From: Candidatus Daviesbacteria bacterium RIFCSPHIGHO2_02_FULL_36_13
GTDB taxonomy: Bacteria > Patescibacteriota > Microgenomatia > Daviesbacterales > UBA10151
Direction: 5' to 3'
Assembly (NCBI GenBank): GCA_001777015.1
Contig: MFCV01000047.1
Coordinates: forward strand, 1-44,510
Length of the DNA stretch: 44,510 nt
Positions 27,440 to 35,814 of the stretch are shown here, piece after piece (position 1 is the first letter of the stretch; every line of letters begins with the position of its first letter). The notes beneath the pieces are model-generated. The model saw only the letters and a program-made list of their open reading frames with translations, ran no database searches and was not told the origin of the DNA. Both the position numbers and the translations under genes were made by a program.

Positions 27440-28510
27440 ATGTTATCTGATGTTACTATTTTAGTTCCCAGTTTTAATCGCCACAGACAGCTAAAAAGAC
27501 TCTTGGAATATTATAAAGGTTTAAAAACTAACATCCTTGTTGGTGATTCAACCCTAACTGCCTTCCCTGACGCAGGTAAATATAAAAACCTAAACTACTT
27601 TCATTATCCAAATTATCCTTATGCCACAAAATTAGCCTTAATGTATAAAAAAATTAAAACAAAATATGTATTATTTTGTGCAGATGATGATTTTGTTATT
27701 CCAAATTCTGTTAAGGAATGTGTTAATTTTTTAGATAAAAATCCTGACTACGTAGCAGCTCATGGACACTATGTCTTTTTTGAAGATAAAGGCAAAGATA
27801 AAATCCCAGTTTATCCATTCTATCTACACGCAATAGATTTAGATGTAAAATCCAACCTACCATCTGAAAGACTATATTCAATTCTAGCCAATTATATGCA
27901 ATTACTTTACGCTGTAACCAAAACTTCTGTGGCAAGAAAAGTTTTTAATCAATTAGAGAAAAACCGAAAAATTCAAAATGATACGTTGGTTGAATTATTT
28001 CAAGCCATAATGATTTCTATTGAAGGCAAATCCAAAACCCTACCCAGTCTTTATTGTGCCAGAGAAGTAACTCCTGGTTCTGCCAGAACCCGTATCGCCT
28101 CTTTAGAAAATATTGTTACAGAGCCAAAATACAAAAAAGAATACAGTTATTGGTTAAAGGTAATCATTGATTATCTTATGAAAAAACAAAAAATATCAAA
28201 ACCCAACGCTGAGGCTTCTATTAAAGCAGGTGTTAATAATTACTTAAAAGGCTTACTTTTTACCATACCTATTATTAATTTCCACCTATACCCTCTTCAA
28301 ATTCAAAGGTTTATTATTAAAGCCACTTTTGGGTATGCAAAAAAGATTCGTGACTTGCTCATAGCACCCAAAGACTACGCCAATTTATCTAAACACGCTT
28401 TTTCTACTCCTCACGCAAAAAAAGAGTTTGAGAAAATCAAACTGTATATTAAGAAATATGGAGAAAAGTCCTTACTACTTTTTTTAGTCTATCGAGATGT
28501 TTTAAAGTAA
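27440..28510 (+). CDS. GT-A glycosyltransferase (TIGR00180-like)
   Basis: VTILVPSFNRHRQLKRLLEYY; YVLFCADDDFVIPNSVKECVNFL. Track start 27431; ATG 27440 preferred because a TGATAAAAT box ends 7 nt upstream of it. Confidence 0.82.
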   Translation: MLSDVTILVPSFNRHRQLKRLLEYYKGLKTNILVGDSTLTAFPDAGKYKNLNYFHYPNYPYATKLALMYKKIKTKYVLFCADDDFVIPNSVKECVNFLDKNPDYVAAHGHYVFFEDKGKDKIPVYPFYLHAIDLDVKSNLPSERLYSILANYMQLLYAVTKTSVARKVFNQLEKNRKIQNDTLVELFQAIMISIEGKSKTLPSLYCAREVTPGSARTRIASLENIVTEPKYKKEYSYWLKVIIDYLMKKQKISKPNAEASIKAGVNNYLKGLLFTIPIINFHLYPLQIQRFIIKATFGYAKKIRDLLIAPKDYANLSKHAFSTPHAKKEFEKIKLYIKKYGEKSLLLFLVYRDVLK

Positions 28511-29663
28511 GTCCCTGGTGTACACCTATAATCACTCCCTGCTCCATAATATAATCTGCAACAGGATAACTTTTCTGAGAATCCCTATGTGGGATATTCT
28601 TAAATCCCGGCTGTTTTAAGATATTTCCAGTAAAGATTGGTCTAGTTTGTATATTCTCCTTTTCCAAAAATGTTACAAATTCTAATCTAGAAAAGGGTGC
28701 TTCTTTTTTTATGGTCAATGGGAAAACCTGCCACTGGGCTAACGCATTTTCATTCATTTCTGGAACTATAAAATGGTCTGAATATTGACTAAAAAAATCG
28801 AATAATATTTTATAATTTCTCTCTCTAAGTTTTACAAATCCCTTTAATTTATCAAGTTGGGCATTACCAAAAGCTGCTCCAATCTCCATTGGCAAAAGAT
28901 TGTAGGCAACCTCGTCAAAGATAAATTTTCCATCATATGGAATCCCGTCAAGTTTTCTTCCAAAACGCACTTCAATTTTTTCCGATTCTGCAAATATGGC
29001 AGATGTTCTCCCCCAACCCCTTAATACTTTTGCTCTATCTCTTAATTTCTCATTATTAACCATTAACATTCCACCATTCCCACCAGCAGTAATAACATGA
29101 GATCCATAAAAACTAGTTGTTGTTATATCGGAATATGTACCTGTCGGCTTTCCCTTATAAAAACCAACTATAGCATCGCAGGAATCTTCTATAAAAATTA
29201 GATTATGCTTTTTTGCAATATCTCTTAATCTATCCATATCAGGAACATTTCCCATAAGGATTGGGATTAATATTGCCTTAGTCCTTTTAGAAATAGCATT
29301 TTCCACCTTATCAACATTGATAAAATACTTCCCCTCAACAACATCAACAAAAACCGGAATTAAACCTTTTTGAATTAACGGAGCTATAGTTGTTGAAAAT
29401 GTCAGAATTGGTGTAATAATTTCTGAACCAGGAGGAAGCTTCATAAGCTCAATTGCTAAAAGATTTGCAGAGGAGCCTGAATTCACCATAATTCCGTATT
29501 TTTTTCCAAATAACTTCGCAACTCTTTCCTCAAACTCTGCAACTTCACGGCCCATTATAGTCCTGTGTTCTTTTATAACATTCAGTACTCTTTCTTCCTC
29601 TTCTTTGCCATGAACAGCAAGAGCATGGGATATTCGCAGTGGATTTTTGTTATTACTTTTCAT
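28449..29663 (-). CDS. DegT/StrS-fold PLP protein of the NDP-4-keto-6-deoxyhexose 3-dehydratase class (RfbH/ColD-like)
   Basis: Fold motifs MVNSGSSANLLAIELMKLPPGSEIITP and EDSCDAIVGFYKGKPTGT; PLP lysine replaced by His in SFYGSHVITAGGNGGM; LRGWGR...RFGRKLDGIPYDGKFIFDEVAYNLLPMEIGAAFGNAQLDKL aligns with the E1/RfbH region. Start reset from 29687 to ATG 29663. Confidence 0.85.
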   Translation of the reverse strand: MKSNNKNPLRISHALAVHGKEEEERVLNVIKEHRTIMGREVAEFEERVAKLFGKKYGIMVNSGSSANLLAIELMKLPPGSEIITPILTFSTTIAPLIQKGLIPVFVDVVEGKYFINVDKVENAISKRTKAILIPILMGNVPDMDRLRDIAKKHNLIFIEDSCDAIVGFYKGKPTGTYSDITTTSFYGSHVITAGGNGGMLMVNNEKLRDRAKVLRGWGRTSAIFAESEKIEVRFGRKLDGIPYDGKFIFDEVAYNLLPMEIGAAFGNAQLDKLKGFVKLRERNYKILFDFFSQYSDHFIVPEMNENALAQWQVFPLTIKKEAPFSRLEFVTFLEKENIQTRPIFTGNILKQPGFKNIPHRDSQKSYPVADYIMEQGVIIGVHQGLTLKHLDRLKKVVRTFLHIS

Positions 29664-29672
29664 ATTCAAAAG

Positions 29673-29701
29673 AATATACATTACCACCTGATAAATGTAA
29701 A
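29673..29701 (-). promoter_or_regulatory. Promoter TTTACA-N17-TATATT for the 3-dehydratase-like gene
   Basis: -10 complement 29673-29678, -35 complement 29696-29701; ATG at 29663, 9 nt after the -10. Confidence 0.6.
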
Positions 29702-29726
29702 TGATGACTGTGATATTATCATCAAT

Positions 29727-30560
29727 ATGTTTAAACCAAATTATGTTGCTTTAGCCATAATTACTTATTATCCAAAATGGTATAAAGGAAAATTAAAAAG
29801 TATTGCAAACACAGATAAGGTAAGAGGTGATTTAGCGCTAAAATTTATTAAAAAAGCTGTCTATAAAAAATATCAGGTAATTGTAGTCGAGAGCAAAAGC
29901 TCAAAAGAATTCCGTAATGAATTATCAAATTTTAAATTGATAAACATTGTAAAAAGAATAAGCCTTAAATCCTCACCAGCCAGACGACAAGCTTTTAGGG
30001 CTGCCTCAAAACTTCCGCAAGTTAAGGTTATTATTGCGACCGAACCTGAGAAGGTATCATTAATTGATAATATTGTGGATATAGCACATCCTATCTTGAG
30101 CAATGAAGCAGATATTGTGATTCCAAAAAGAGAGGATAATCTTTTTAGAAAAACTTATCCTGATTACATGTATAAATCCGAAACTAAAGCTAATCAACTC
30201 TACAATAAATTATTAAAACTTCATAAAGTTTTTAAGAATAAATATGAGCAGATAGATATTTTCTTCGGACCAAAAGCTATTAAGAATGACTCAAAAATAT
30301 TAAATCTCTTTTTTAAACAGCCATTAAAAATAACACAGTTTGACCCAGAAATGTATTCAAATACGCTATTCTTTCCAGTAGTTTTAGCTTTGAGAAAAGG
30401 GTTTAAAGTTAAAAATATCCAAATTCCTTTTAAGTACCCCAAGATACAGAAAAAAAATGAATCGAGAGGGGCCAGAAATTTTTTTATTCAAAAAAGGCGT
30501 AATCAAAGTATACAAATGTTAAGTGAGTTAAAATATCTTTTAAGTAGTTTTACCTTGTAA
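29727..30560 (+). CDS. Probable GT-A-fold glycosyltransferase (mannosylglycerate-synthase-like)
   Basis: KPNYVALAIITYYPKWYKGKLKSI; GDLALKFIKKAVYKKYQVIVVES; IATEPEKVSLIDNI; EADIVIPKR. Track start 29565 overlaps the divergent gene; ATG 29727 preferred. Confidence 0.5.
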   Translation: MFKPNYVALAIITYYPKWYKGKLKSIANTDKVRGDLALKFIKKAVYKKYQVIVVESKSSKEFRNELSNFKLINIVKRISLKSSPARRQAFRAASKLPQVKVIIATEPEKVSLIDNIVDIAHPILSNEADIVIPKREDNLFRKTYPDYMYKSETKANQLYNKLLKLHKVFKNKYEQIDIFFGPKAIKNDSKILNLFFKQPLKITQFDPEMYSNTLFFPVVLALRKGFKVKNIQIPFKYPKIQKKNESRGARNFFIQKRRNQSIQMLSELKYLLSSFTL

Positions 30561-30582
30561 AAAATATTTATTCATATATAAT
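30555..30582 (+). promoter_or_regulatory. Sigma70-like promoter TTGTAA-N16-TATAAT upstream of hddA-like gene
   Basis: -35 at 30555-30560, -10 TATAAT at 30577-30582, ATG at 30590 (7 nt after the -10). Confidence 0.65.
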
Positions 30583-30589
30583 ACGAAAG

Positions 30590-31597
30590 ATGATTATTGT
30601 CAGAGCTCCTCTTAGGATAAGTTTTGTTGGCGGAGGTTCAGATTTACCCGATTTTTATCACATGTCTCCAGGGAAAGTTATTTCAGCCACTATTGATAAA
30701 TATGTTTATGTTGCAATCAATCCTGCACCTCTTCTAAAAGGAATCTCTGCACGATATTCCATCAACGAAAATGTTAAAAGAGTTATTGATTTAAAAAATG
30801 ACCGTATCAGAGAAACAATGCTTCATTTAGGAGTTGAAGATAATATGGAAATTGGTACTTTCTCTCACATGCCAGTAGGCACAGGTTTAGGAGGATCATC
30901 CAGTTTTGCTGTCACTTTAGTTAAAGGATTATCTACATATTTGGGCCAAAGACTTGATAAAAAAGATATTGCAGAAATTGCCTGCAAAATAGAGATTGAT
31001 ATATTAAAAGAGCCAATAGGGAAACAGGATCAGTATGCTGCAACTTTTGGAGGGTTTAATACTTTCCAATTCAATTCTGATGAGTCAGTTGATGTAGAAC
31101 CGATTCTACTCGATTATAAAAAAAGCCTAGATCTAGAAAATCATATGTTAGTCTTTTTTACAGGTATTCTAAGAAAAGCTTCTTCTGTATTAAAAGAACA
31201 AAAAACAAATATCCCTCAAAAAATGGATACATTAAAATCTATGGTGGACTTAGTAGAAGTATTTAAAAAGAAACTGATAAGAGGGGACTTTGAAGGATTA
31301 GGCAAATTGCTTCACGAAAACTGGCTTAAAAAAAAGAAACTTGCCTCAAATGTATCTAATTCCGAGATAGACCAACTCTACACTGTAGGTATGAGAAATG
31401 GGGCATGGGGAGGTAAAGTTTTAGGAGCAGGTGGGGGAGGATGTATTCTATTTTTGGCTCCTTTCAAAAAGAAGGAAATTATTAAAGAGGCAGTTCACGA
31501 AATGGCAAAAAAACTTGGGTTATCTGATTTTAAACAAGTTCCAATAAAATTTGTGCACTCTGGCGTAGAAATAGTTTCAAGCAGTTTATTTAATTAA
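30590..31597 (+). CDS. hddA: GHMP kinase, D-glycero-D-manno-heptose 7-phosphate kinase-like (HddA)
   Basis: IIVRAPLRISFVGGGSDLPDFY; HMPVGTGLGGSSSFAVTLVKGL; GAGGGGCILFLAP. Confidence 0.9.
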   Translation: MIIVRAPLRISFVGGGSDLPDFYHMSPGKVISATIDKYVYVAINPAPLLKGISARYSINENVKRVIDLKNDRIRETMLHLGVEDNMEIGTFSHMPVGTGLGGSSSFAVTLVKGLSTYLGQRLDKKDIAEIACKIEIDILKEPIGKQDQYAATFGGFNTFQFNSDESVDVEPILLDYKKSLDLENHMLVFFTGILRKASSVLKEQKTNIPQKMDTLKSMVDLVEVFKKKLIRGDFEGLGKLLHENWLKKKKLASNVSNSEIDQLYTVGMRNGAWGGKVLGAGGGGCILFLAPFKKKEIIKEAVHEMAKKLGLSDFKQVPIKFVHSGVEIVSSSLFN

Positions 31598-31603
31598 GAT
31601 AGT

Positions 31604-32209
31604 ATGGAAAAACATATAAAAAGTTATATTAAAAAAAGCGTTAAGTTACTGCAAAATCTGCCTCATAAAGAAATCGCTAAGGCAATGAATCTTCTACAAG
31701 CTACCTACGAACGGGATGGCAGAATTTATGTATTCGGCAATGGCGGCTCATTGGCTCTAGCAACACACTGGGTAGCAGATTTCAACAAAACCGTTTTTTC
31801 ACACCATTTAGATAAAAACACCAGACGTTTTCAGGCAATCCGTCTTCCCACAACCGAAGAGGAGTTAACAGCTTGGGCAAATGATGTGGGATTTGATATG
31901 GTCTTTGCTGGTCCTTTACGAAATTACCTAAGAGACGGAGATCTTGTTATAGCAATTTCATCTTCTGGGAATTCTCCCAATATAATTAAAGCTGTTGAGT
32001 TAGCAAAAGAATACAAAATTCCGGTAATCGGTGTTTCTGGTTTTGAAGGTGGGGTACTAAATGAATTAGCTGATGTTAAAATTCTAGTAAATACTGACAA
32101 AGGAGAATATGAATTAGTAGAAGGAATTCATGCGGTAATACTACACCTTATTACTAAATACTTTAAAAATTACTTTGATTATTTGGATAAGAATATTTCA
32201 ATTAAGTGA
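31604..32209 (+). CDS. gmhA: Phosphoheptose isomerase-like SIS protein (GmhA)
   Basis: RIYVFGNGGSLALATHWVADFNK; LVIAISSSGNSPNIIKAVELAKE; 201 aa. Confidence 0.87.
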   Translation: MEKHIKSYIKKSVKLLQNLPHKEIAKAMNLLQATYERDGRIYVFGNGGSLALATHWVADFNKTVFSHHLDKNTRRFQAIRLPTTEEELTAWANDVGFDMVFAGPLRNYLRDGDLVIAISSSGNSPNIIKAVELAKEYKIPVIGVSGFEGGVLNELADVKILVNTDKGEYELVEGIHAVILHLITKYFKNYFDYLDKNISIK

Positions 32210-33082
32210 GGCTTCAATTGTCTTTCTAAGACCTTCCTCTATATTTATCCTAGGTTTCCATCCAAATTTTTGAATCTTTGATATATCTGCATAGGCATAT
32301 GCTAAAGAATCCAGATTTTTCTTTTTTGTTTTTTTATATTTCTTCTGCTTACTAAAAGAATTGAAGATTTTTTCAATAATTGTTTGTACACTTGTTAACT
32401 GTCCTGACCCAATATTATAAACTCCTCCCTTTTTGCATTTCAAAAGGAGTGTACAAATTGCATCAGCAACATCTTCCACATAAACAAAATCATTCTGAGC
32501 ATATAGATTTCTTATTTCTGCCTTTTTATTTTCCTTTCCACACTTTATTAAATATGGGATAAGAGAATCTCTCTTTAAACCTGGGCCGTATACATAAAAT
32601 AATCTAATCCAGGTAAAGCTAATATCTCTTTCTTTAGCTATCTCTGAACCTAACCAATTTAAAGCATTTTTTGCAGCAGTAAATGCATTAAAGGGCTTAA
32701 TTTGCATATCTTCAGATAACTTTCCGCTTTGATCTCCGTATTCCCATAAAGTTCCTGTTGCTAAAATTTTTTTACATCCAATTTCAGCTAAAAGCTGTAC
32801 TAGCTCTAAGCTGAAATTGAGATTCTTAATACTATTTTTGCTGCTATAGTCAGGTATCCCTTCCCATGCAAGATGTATAGCCGCATCTGGCATGAATTTT
32901 TTTAGTTCATCCTTCCACTGATTTACATCAGACAAATCACCTTTCACGAAAAGGGTGTTCTTTGAGTTTTCTGAAACATGAAGATTCCTAGTTAAGATAA
33001 GCAGCTTATTTTTTTCGCTTTTGAGTTTTGAAATGACGAATTTACCTATAAATCCAGTGCCGCCTGTAACAAATATTTTCAC
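32198..33082 (-). CDS. NAD(P)-dependent epimerase/4-reductase (extended SDR)
   Basis: MKIFVTGGTGFIGKFVISKLK; IHLAWEGIPDYSS; RLFYVYGPGLKRDSLIPYLIK; VYNIGSGQLTSVQTI. Confidence 0.85.
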   Translation of the reverse strand: MKIFVTGGTGFIGKFVISKLKSEKNKLLILTRNLHVSENSKNTLFVKGDLSDVNQWKDELKKFMPDAAIHLAWEGIPDYSSKNSIKNLNFSLELVQLLAEIGCKKILATGTLWEYGDQSGKLSEDMQIKPFNAFTAAKNALNWLGSEIAKERDISFTWIRLFYVYGPGLKRDSLIPYLIKCGKENKKAEIRNLYAQNDFVYVEDVADAICTLLLKCKKGGVYNIGSGQLTSVQTIIEKIFNSFSKQKKYKKTKKKNLDSLAYAYADISKIQKFGWKPRINIEEGLRKTIEASLN

Positions 33083-33642
33083 TTTATTTTAAACTTTTGT
33101 TTTTTTAGAAATTGTTTAAAACTTTGAGCTTCTAAATCTCTTTCAGAAATAAAACTGGGATTCTTAACTGGCCAAGGTATTTTTAAATCAGGATCATTCC
33201 ATATAATGTTATCATAACTTTCAGGAGTAAAGTATTCATCCATTTTATATAAAACATGACAATTATTGGTTAGTGTACACAAACAAGACCCAATACCTTT
33301 AGGTATATACAGTAAGCTATCTTTCTTATCTGATAACACTATTTGAACCCATTGACCGAAAGTTTTAGATTTAGATCTTAAATCCAAAATAGTAAAAAGT
33401 ACTTCTCCCTGAAGAACTCTTATTAATTTAGTTTCCGCGTATGGCGGGTATTGAAAATGAAATCCCCGTATGGTCCCTTTCTTCTTGCTAAGAGAATGGC
33501 TTTCCTGCACCCATTTAGTTTTTAACCCTAATTTTTTAAATATTTTATCGTCAAAGGTTCTCATGAAAAAACCTCTGGGATCAATCTTCGGTTCTAGTTG
33601 AATTTCAAATAATCCTTTTATTTTTTCTTCTTTTGCTATCAT
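33079..33642 (-). CDS. RfbC/RmlC-like sugar nucleotide 3,5-epimerase
   Basis: DPRGFFMRTFDDKIF; KKGTIRGFHFQYPPYAETKLIRVLQGEVLFTILDLRSKSKTFGQW; WNDPDLKIPWPVK. Confidence 0.9.
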   Translation of the reverse strand: MIAKEEKIKGLFEIQLEPKIDPRGFFMRTFDDKIFKKLGLKTKWVQESHSLSKKKGTIRGFHFQYPPYAETKLIRVLQGEVLFTILDLRSKSKTFGQWVQIVLSDKKDSLLYIPKGIGSCLCTLTNNCHVLYKMDEYFTPESYDNIIWNDPDLKIPWPVKNPSFISERDLEAQSFKQFLKKQKFKIK

Positions 33643-34844
33643 GATTTTGTAATATCTTTTACTATGTCTAAAAGATTCCCTTCTGGTTTTATTAAAATTG
33701 TTTTACAACCAGCAGCATCTCCAGCTTCCTTATCCCGTGTATCATCTCCTACAAAGATTACTTTTGTCAAATCTACAAAATGATCTCTACTTGCAAAGTA
33801 TAATAATCCCGGTTTTGGTTTTCTGCAAATACAACCATCATCCCAATTATGAAGACAGGAATATATTCCTTCTATTTTTCCGCCGTTACTCTTTAAAACT
33901 TTTAGCATTTTTTTATGTATTAATTCAAGGTCTTTTTTAGTCATTGCTCCCCTAGCAATGCCTGGTTGATTTGAAATGATGAATATTTTATATCCTGATT
34001 TAGTTAAAAGTTTTATTGCTTCTATAGAACCTGGTAAGAATTCAAACTCCTCCCATTTTTTAACATAATCCGCTTTAAGAGGCCTCTTATTTATAACTCC
34101 ATCCCTATCTAGAAACATAACTTTTTTAGGGGTAAGAAATTTTTCTGTTAATTTAACCCTTTTCATATCCCCAATTGAATAATATTTTTGATTAGTTAAA
34201 TATCCTGATAATTTTCTCTTTGGAATTAAACTTTGTAAAACCCTTGTTTCAAATTTAGAATTTGATTTAGGTAAAAAGTCTAAAACTTTTTTATTTACTA
34301 TAAAAAATCCAATATCTACCCCATTTAAGTCCTTCTGTGATCTAGTGCTGTCATATTTAATAGCGTATCCATTTTCATCAATAAATAAATTACTCCTCGT
34401 AGATTTGTCTAAATTAGAATAGGCAGTTATTAAAACATCCGATGGATGACCGTTGTAAAAATCTATTAATTTTTTCAGCTGCAGCGGCCAATAATTATCA
34501 CAATACATTAAAAGAAAATGATCATTTAGTAGCTCTTCGGCATTCTTTATCCTTAGTCCACTTTCATTTTCCTGCCCATTCTCATCTAAAAAGGGGGTTT
34601 GCGAGTATTTAATTTTTATACCAAACTTTTTACCATCACCAAAATATTCATTAATTTTTTCACCAAGAAAACCCGTTAAAATTACAACTTCCCTTATCCC
34701 ATTATCTTTAAGTAAATTAATAAGGTGCTCTAAAAATGGCTTTTTATTAACCATTACAAGTGGTTTAGGATTTTTTAAAGTAAACGGGAGAAGTCTTTTC
34801 CCTTGGCCGCCTGCCAGGATGACCGCTTGTTTAATATTTATCAT
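33639..34844 (-). CDS. Fused heptose-1-phosphate nucleotidyltransferase (HddC-like) + heptose-1,7-bisphosphate phosphatase (GmhB-like)
   Basis: N-terminal AVILAGGQGKRLLPFTLKNPKPLVMVNKKPFLEHLI; C-terminal HAD motifs FLDRDGVINKRP, IISNQPGIARG, YSCLHNWDDGCICRKPKPGLL (zinc loop), VGDDTRDKEAG. Start reset from 34898 to ATG 34844. Confidence 0.92.
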   Translation of the reverse strand: MINIKQAVILAGGQGKRLLPFTLKNPKPLVMVNKKPFLEHLINLLKDNGIREVVILTGFLGEKINEYFGDGKKFGIKIKYSQTPFLDENGQENESGLRIKNAEELLNDHFLLMYCDNYWPLQLKKLIDFYNGHPSDVLITAYSNLDKSTRSNLFIDENGYAIKYDSTRSQKDLNGVDIGFFIVNKKVLDFLPKSNSKFETRVLQSLIPKRKLSGYLTNQKYYSIGDMKRVKLTEKFLTPKKVMFLDRDGVINKRPLKADYVKKWEEFEFLPGSIEAIKLLTKSGYKIFIISNQPGIARGAMTKKDLELIHKKMLKVLKSNGGKIEGIYSCLHNWDDGCICRKPKPGLLYFASRDHFVDLTKVIFVGDDTRDKEAGDAAGCKTILIKPEGNLLDIVKDITKS

Positions 34845-35814
34845 TCTTAATAAAATCTCTCCAATATTCAAGTGTGTCCTCAAGAACTGTATTAACATCT
34901 ATCTTTGGTTTCCATCCAGTTAATTTTCTAAATTTTGAGGTATCCCCTATTAATCTAGGAACCGAGGTGGGTCTTACGAACTGAGGATCCTGCACTATTT
35001 TAACTTTACCCACCTTAGACATTTTTATTAACATCCCTAGAATTTCACGGTATGAATAAATATGATCCTTCTCATCAGAACCTATTAGATATAGTTCACC
35101 AGGCTTGCAGTGAGTTATTGCAAGCCAATAAGCTTCAACTAAATCCTTAATATGGGTAAAATTTCTTCTATCTTCTATGTGTCCTACTCTGATAATTGGC
35201 TTTTGTTTTCCCGCCTCTATTCGGGCAATTTGGTAAGCATACCAAGGAATTCCAAAAACATTATCTCTTCTTGGACCTTCATGGTTAAATGCCCTGGTTC
35301 TAATTACATTAAGCCCATATGATCTAAAATAAACATATCCGATATAATCCTGTGCAACTTTGCTCACAGCATATGGATTAACCGGCCTAATAAGGGTATT
35401 TTCATTTATTGGTATTTCATTTTCAGGTATATCACCATATTCCTCTCCTGATCCAGGTATAAAAAATCTTGGATTTATATTTGCCCCCCGAATTGCTTCA
35501 AGAATATTTACAGTTCCTTTAAAATTCACATCCATATAGTGGGATGGATGATCCCAAGAAGGACTTACAAAACTTTCAGCTGCTAAATGAAAAACCCAGT
35601 CAGGATTTATTTTTTTTATGATTTTTCTTATTCCAATTGGGTCAGTTAAATCACAATCAAAAAATTCTACTTTGTCTAATAGATGTGCTACATTCCTAAG
35701 TCTTGATAAGTTCCACCTTTTTAATCCATAAACTTTAACACCTTTTTTCAGTGCATAATCTGCCAGATGAGATCCTACAAATCCAGTAATTCCTGTTATT
35801 AATATTTTTTTCAT
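34831..35814 (-). CDS. GDP-mannose/GDP-heptose 4,6-dehydratase-like (GMD/DmhA)
   Basis: KILITGITGFVGSHLADYALKKGVKVYGLKRW; HLAAESFVSPSWDHPSHYMDVNFKGTVNILEAIR; RTRAFNHEGPRRDNVF; VGHIEDRRNFTHIKDLVEAYWL. Confidence 0.9.
   Translation of the reverse strand: MKKILITGITGFVGSHLADYALKKGVKVYGLKRWNLSRLRNVAHLLDKVEFFDCDLTDPIGIRKIIKKINPDWVFHLAAESFVSPSWDHPSHYMDVNFKGTVNILEAIRGANINPRFFIPGSGEEYGDIPENEIPINENTLIRPVNPYAVSKVAQDYIGYVYFRSYGLNVIRTRAFNHEGPRRDNVFGIPWYAYQIARIEAGKQKPIIRVGHIEDRRNFTHIKDLVEAYWLAITHCKPGELYLIGSDEKDHIYSYREILGMLIKMSKVGKVKIVQDPQFVRPTSVPRLIGDTSKFRKLTGWKPKIDVNTVLEDTLEYWRDFIKNDKY

Noticed and set aside
29565-29726. 54-residue N-terminal extension of the 29565..30560 ORF
   Set aside because: Would overlap the divergent gene and its promoter; ATG 29727 has a TATTAT box 7 nt upstream and starts a plausible domain.
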